From the NCBI RefSeq assembly GCF_016859285.1, contig NC_053418.1:6804521-6868520 (forward strand): 64,000 nt of DNA, given 5' to 3'. Source of the stretch: Xiphias gladius. Lineage: Eukaryota; Chordata; Actinopteri; Istiophoriformes; Xiphiidae. Positions 59,101-64,000 of this stretch are shown here, in pieces. Position 1 is the first letter of the stretch. Each line of letters begins with the position of its first letter. The notes under the pieces are model-generated. The model ran no database searches, had not been told where the DNA came from, and saw nothing but the letters and a program-made list of their open reading frames with translations. Both the position numbers and the translations under genes were made by a program.

Positions 59101-61247
59101 CAGTATATAAGACTTGAATTTTCATTATACTCATGATATTAATAAATAAATATAAAATGCATACAAACCAAGAATAGAAAGAGCGAATGCTACCATTTTG
59201 GATGATTGTAGTCATCTAGTTATTTGCAGTGTGAAAAGGCCCGATGAAGGCTGCTTGACCATAACGTACTCCTACTTGTGCAGAGACTAACTCCTTTTTT
59301 TGTATTTAAGGTAAATTCTCACACATTATTAAAGTGTGTGAGTTATACACGAAAATTAGCGTTCTCGTTTCCATCTATATCTTTTTTTTTTTCTTTTTGT
59401 CTAAACTAACTAAGCAGCACCTAAAATGACCCCATTTTTATTGTTTACATTAGTAGTGTTTACAAAATGGTAATAGGCTTAGCTAATAAACTGAGCTAAT
59501 GCATTTAAACTGTGTCCAAAAGTAATCGCTTGAATTTAGTGGGTGTCTAGTGCTTGTCCTTGTTGTGATCGCAGTTTCTAGTTTCTGAATTTTGATGATG
59601 GGGTTTCCTGTTTGTTTACATTTGTCTACCTCCTACATATCTTTTATAATCCCTGTTAGTTTGTTTTAACTTGAAACTGTCGCTGTGGTGATTTGTTTAC
59701 ACTTTTTCTATGACACGTGCAATTGTTAATTGATAATTTATCTTAGACCGATTCGGGAGTGTTTGTTATTTAGATTACGTTCCTAATGCGCTGCAGTCTC
59801 TCTTAATCCGATTTTTATTTTGTCTACCTCTTGAGGACGACCTAACTCTAGATACAGGGTATGTGCAAGTCTTGAAAGGTCTTCAAAAGCATTGAATTCA
59901 GTCACCTGGAAAAGGCCTTAGAAAGTATTAAAAAGTCTTAAATTGTTTTAACGAAGGTTCTGAATATAATCAACCTCATTTTTGGATGTGGATTTCGGCT
60001 TTTGGGAAACCTCATAGATCTATAAATAAGGTTATGGTGCAACGGTGGATTGTAAAGGTACAACGTATCATTATTTTTATTCATTGTTTTTACTGCTAAC
60101 CCCAGTATAAAGAGAGGTCAACAACTCATAACGGTCAATTTAAGTAATAGCTTAAATTTAAATAACTTGAAATTAATTCATTCATTTTTAGCTGGTGAAG
60201 CTGGTTAGCTGGACCTTATCTGGGTCCAGGTTACGTCAATTAAGTAATGAATTAATTGATAATACAGTATTACTAAGAACTATTGTGATACACAGCTGGG
60301 AAGTACAGAAAAAGGTGGGTGATATAAATTCAATAAATTCATGTACTTACTAAATAGCTCTATGCCTTATAGTCCCCACTGGTTTTCCTTCATTCTCTGA
60401 CTGGTATTAGAATTAATTACATGTATTATTAAAAACACCTTAAAAGTCTGCAGAATTTCTGAAATTGGTCTTGCACAGGTTCCATCACCAGTTCACCACA
60501 GGATGGTGCTAGTGAGCTGGTTTCACCCATGCTGCACTGATTTGGACAAATCAGAGCACTGCCAAGATGTCACTTTGGGCTCTGGATAATTAATGATAAA
60601 ATAATCATCATAATAATAATAATAATGATGGCATTTCTCACTATTTTCAAAAATTTTTACAAACCAAACAGTCAATCGACTAATCGAAAAATAATCAGCA
60701 GATAAATCCATAAGGAAATCAATAATTAGTTGCACTCCTATACAACATAGTTAAACATCAGCTCCACCTCGACCAACTACAACAGTAAAGTCCTGCTTTT
60801 ACATTAATGCATGATTATAATAATCTAATGATATATGATAGAATAACAGGGACAGGGGCCATTTCTCTGCAGTGAGTACTTTTACTTTTGATACTTGTAG
60901 TACATTTTTCTGATTTTACTTACCTACTTTACTTAAGTAGGTATTTTACTTTTAATGGAGTATTTTTCAATCTGGTATTGGTACTTTTACTTAAGTAAAG
61001 ACTGTGGAAGGCTCCCTCCACCACTGCCTGAAAGGCTCCTCTGTCTGACCTCCTCAGCATCCCCTACTTTGAGACGAGTGCAGTGACGGGTGTTGACGTG
61101 GACCATGCCGTGACCAGCCTGCTGGACCTGGTGATGAAGAGGATGGAGCTGAGCACGTACGGAGGCTCCACCTCCGAACCCAACGGCAGCCTCGTCGCCA
61201 GCCGCGAAATGGAGGAGGCTCCTGTCAGGAGGAGGTGCGCCTGCTGA
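56197..61247 (+). CDS. rab27b: RAB27B, Rab GTPase of secretory vesicle docking
   Basis: 218 residues, the same as human RAB27B. Exons: 56197-56349, 56505-56590, 57480-57583, 57796-57919, 61058-61247; a noncoding stretch of the first exon begins after the AG at 56174-56175. It tethers exocytic vesicles, melanosomes and exosomes through SLP/SLAC2 effectors (family knowledge). Visible: P-loop GDSGVGKT (16-23), switch I with [19 protein letters not shown] (73-79), TSA near FETSAVTG, and CAC at the C-terminus for double geranylgeranylation. The G4 motif reads TKAD (Thr133) instead of NKxD. RAB27A is less likely because POLI is the neighbour, as on human 18q21. Intron 4 (3.1 kb) is full of repeats. 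Confidence 0.93.
57165..57335 (-). repeat. Element A fragment, inverted (RAB27B intron 2)
   Basis: AGTAGAAGTGTAAAGTAG and GAACTTAAGTACAGTACTTG are the reverse complement of element A words. It is preceded at 56930-57000 by a CCATCCAATTTGGGT fragment like the 24.8-25.4 kb repeat. Confidence 0.55.
58080..59335. repeat. Repeat-rich part of RAB27B intron 4, possible retroelement
   Basis: Two oppositely oriented ATGAAGG-type words (GACCTTCATCAGGCATTTC near 58668 and CCCGATGAAGGCTGCTTGAC near 59240) resemble motifs common in fish Penelope- or DIRS-like copies. No transposase or reverse transcriptase frame was found, so the class is a guess. Confidence 0.3.
59855..60478 (+). mobile_element. Element C copy, diverged (RAB27B intron 4)
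   Basis: AGGGTATGTGCAAGTCTTG at left, then AAAAGGCCTTAGAAAGTATT, ACACAGCTGGGAAGTACAG and AAAAGTCTGCAGAATTTCTG at right. Confidence 0.65.
60500..61010 (+). mobile_element. Composite repeat: element B in element A (copy 2)
   Basis: B at about 60530-60738 (CACTTTGGGCTCTGGATAAT ... AATTAGTTGCACTCCTATAC), then A (CGACCAACTACAACAGTAAA, ACAGGGGCCATTTCTCTGC, TTACTTAAGTAGGTATTT). The junction matches 42.83 kb. It ends about 50 bases before the last RAB27B acceptor. Confidence 0.7.
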
Positions 61248-61607
61248 GCCCAGCCGCCACCAGCGGCCACCTGTGTTCACATATCTGCCCCGCGTGACAA
61301 TGCGGTTCCAGATGCTACTGTTTTATGGTGCTTGACTAAGGTGCCTGCCAGGTCAGGCAGAAGATCAGTGTAAAAATCAACTCAAATACAGTATGACCCA
61401 TACTTGAGAGAGGCCCATTTCACTTAAAGCTATATTATTATTGCAGTGTGAATCCGCTCTTGATATTTGCTGCCTGTAATATTGTTTATTCACAGCCTGT
61501 CCATTAAGTGAGAAAAAGGAGGGAGGGGAGAAGAACAATACTTTAAAAACTGTTTATAGTAACTGAGTATAGGTATACTCAGTTAGGTATACTCAGAGTA
61601 TAGGTAC

Positions 61608-61613
61608 AATAAA
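61608..61613 (+). terminator. rab27b: Candidate RAB27B poly(A) signal
   Basis: AATAAA about 360 bases after the stop and 20 bases before an inserted element C; another AATAAA occurs near 62469. Confidence 0.35.
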
Positions 61614-61633
61614 AAAACAACTGATGTTTTAAC

Positions 61634-62077
61634 AGGGTATCTGCAGGTCTTGAAAGCAAGCCTTAAAAAGCACTGAATTCAATTTCCACAAAAAAAAGGC
61701 CTTAGAAGGTTTTAAAAAGCCTAAAACTTTAATTTACAAAGGTCTTAAATGTTTTCCTCTTGCCTGCTGTAGACAGTAATGTTAGTTATAAATTGTTTTA
61801 GAATCTGATTGTTCCCACTTAAATTAATTAATCATTTTCAAGTGCATGAATTAATTAAGTGTATCCTTGTAATTATTGCTATATACTGCTAGGAAGTACA
61901 GAAAAAAATGTGATATAAGAAAAAATAATTCTAGGCCACGTTATCCCTACTGGTTTTCCATCACATTTTCATTCTTTTACTGGCTTGACCATGAAAACGG
62001 TATTAAATCCGACTCTGTGTTATTAAAAAGGTATTAAAAAGTGTCAGATTTAACTTGGTGAACCCTGCAGAAACCCT
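61634..62077 (+). mobile_element. Element C, reference copy with target duplication
   Basis: 444 bases from AGGGTATCTGCAGGTCTTG to ACCCTGCAGAAACCCT (terminal inverted repeats AGGGTWTCTGCAGG). It is flanked by GTTTTAAC (61626-61633) and GTTTTAAA (62078-62085), 7 of 8 identical. An 8-base duplication and A/C-GGG ends fit a hAT-type MITE. Confidence 0.85.
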
Positions 62078-62159
62078 GTTTTAAAGACACCAAGTGGTTG
62101 TGATTCAGGAAAAAAAAAAAAATAATAATAATAATCTTCAAATGAGTCATATCAGAGAA

Positions 62160-64000
62160 AAATACTGTTTTTATTTGACACATTGAGGCCTTGATGGAAG
62201 GAATATGCAGGCACATAACATATATTTACCATGGAGTATAATCTAAAAACATTTATGACATGGTTACATTTCTTATATGGATGATCATTTTTGTTAGAGC
62301 AACCAAAATAGCACAGTCCCTTACATGGTTTATGACTTTTATACGACATGTACATAAGCAGCCAAGCTTTTTTATGCATTATGGAACAAACTTGCCATGC
62401 AGATCGAACACACGTACAAGAATGTTAAAGGGCTGTTGGAAATGAGTCCTGTATAGTGCTGCATTTGGAATAAAGACGTTTTATGTTAAGATTATGTATG
62501 TCACGGTCTGTTCGTTTAAATGTAATACACAAAAAAGCTATACTGTTATTCTGACTGGAATTACAATGCTCACAGACTTCGTTAGCATCATGACTGTTTA
62601 CACACATTCTACACATTGCTCATGAAAGCTATGAGAAAATTTTTGGAGAAGAAAAATGTCCAGCATTCATGTCAGCGCCAGTGGATTTTTCAAACAAATC
62701 AAACTACAAGAGGACATTCATGGAGTCACAAATAAATTCCACCACATTACTTTGGCTGAAGCCAAAAAAGCAAAAGTTTAAAATATTTTTTGTGCCACGA
62801 AAAAGCGAAATTCAACATCAAAAAAAGGGAGATTCCATTTCTTCTGCCATTAATACAGTGTGTTAGTTGTCATACAGTTTCCAAAATCCGAAATCAATCT
62901 GTTTCAAGCCAAGGCAACATTGCTCCATTGAACACATGGTCTTTGGTGTACCTACAAAATATTCCTAATGAAGGGACTGAATTATTCTCAAGTGTGCACA
63001 TCTATGACATCAATTAAAGGACCTAAAAGTCAGCTATTTAGAATTTCTCATCAGATATGTTTTTTCATGGTTGTGGTGGTGACTGCACTGTGATTTAAAG
63101 ACGAGACACAAAAGTTAACTATCTAAAATGTTCCTCTTGCCTAAGGAGACAGACAAAAAATGCTTTGTGTGGGACAGGATGGCAAGCGAATGCCTGCCAC
63201 GCTATATCGGAATGAGCACAAAAGCGCACACTACATCTGGTAAGTGTGAATGACTGCATTGCTGTGTGTGTTAAATCTCTGCCTAAGCCAGAATTTGCAA
63301 CAAGGGGCACATGTCAAAGAGTCATGAGACGGTCATGTGGCCAGCTTCCACTGTTTGGGCCAAGCGGTCCTCAACCCTGTACCCACCAGTCTGCTTCAGT
63401 CTAGCATGATGGGGTTGATGGACTGTTTTTAAGAACCCAAGATTATCTACACTTATAAAAAATAAAGCTTGTTCATTTTTAATTTGATCTGTAGAGGTTT
63501 GGTCCCATGTTGAGTATAGCAGTAGGTTTCTTTTTTAGCCTTCAAACGTCTGTCATACAAAGACACTGGTGATATTCTGGAGGAATACACCATCAGGAAT
63601 ACAAACAATAGCAAAGAACTAAATTTTACCCTCAAAACAATCTTCAAAAAGGTTGTATAAAACTAGACTAAAAGATTTGTTAGTGCCTCACATGCAATGT
63701 CATTTAAATGGATCATGCTTTTTATACAAGATGCAGTAAGTCATAACATTCATTCATTTCTCTGTTTTATGTCACAAATATTGGAACTGATATGGCTACA
63801 TGATGATTAAGTAACTTTTCCCCCCGTCAACTAAAGCTCCATAATAAACAGTGTTCTCTACTTCAGTATTTTTGTCGTTGAAATAGTGGTAAACCTCAAA
63901 ATCAGTTCTTGGTATAAACTGAATAATTGAAGCAACCGTGTCCAAAAGGTCGTATTTCCTGATATTTTTAGCCACGCTAGCGCTGCGATTCAGGTCACAA
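62160..64000 (-). other. Gene-free right flank, possible minus-strand 3' UTR
   Basis: 1.8 kb with few repeats and no recognisable exon on either strand. AATAAA on the minus strand at about 62169-62174 could end a transcript coming from the right. In other vertebrates CCDC68 and TCF4 follow RAB27B on the opposite strand, and TCF4 has a very long 3' UTR. This is a positional inference only. Confidence 0.3.

Noticed and set aside
62034-62616. Small minus-strand frames with Cys/His residues
   Set aside because: Too short, no zinc-finger spacing, AT-rich, no splice support.

Overview
This is nuclear DNA of a teleost fish, probably a percomorph. The evidence is split genes with GT-AG introns, full vertebrate gene families, AT-rich noncoding DNA, and many copies of short transposon families typical of spiny-rayed fish. 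All exon models below were assembled by hand from splice sites, reading phase and recalled vertebrate families; no database search was run.

Layout. (1) 121-14551, +: the last 16 coding exons of SHOC1 (C9orf84/ZIP2), a meiotic crossover protein; its 5' part lies left of the window. (2) 18457-21200, +: TAL2, a bHLH transcription factor with one coding exon, a TATA promoter and an upstream noncoding exon. Gene-free DNA on both sides (14.6-18.4 kb and 21.2-26.0 kb) holds candidate enhancers. (3) 26083-31974, +: an intact six-exon UDP-glucuronosyltransferase of the UGT2 type. (4) 41267-32843, -: REXO1, 16 coding exons, with all DEDDh exonuclease residues; it converges on the UGT. (5) 43400-53380, +: POLI, DNA polymerase iota, ten exons, head-to-head with REXO1. 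(6) 56197-61247, +: RAB27B, five coding exons. POLI-RAB27B is a known vertebrate neighbourhood (human 18q21). 62.1-64 kb has no recognisable exon and may be the 3' UTR of a minus-strand neighbour.

The genes do not form a pathway. The window joins segments that lie on different human chromosomes: SHOC1/TAL2 (9q31), UGT2 (4q), REXO1 (19p) and POLI/RAB27B (18q).

The most interesting observations are: a hAT-like miniature transposon inserted nine bases before the TAL2 start codon, whose target-site duplication supplies a second splice acceptor; a pair of similar homeodomain/POU-type elements on either side of TAL2; composite miniature transposons in which one family sits in another at the same site at two loci; a GC-AG intron in REXO1; two PCNA-binding-like motifs in POLI; and a Rho-like TKxD guanine-specificity motif in RAB27B. 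I saw no CRISPR array, operon, tRNA or rRNA gene, and nothing I would call an undescribed multi-gene system.
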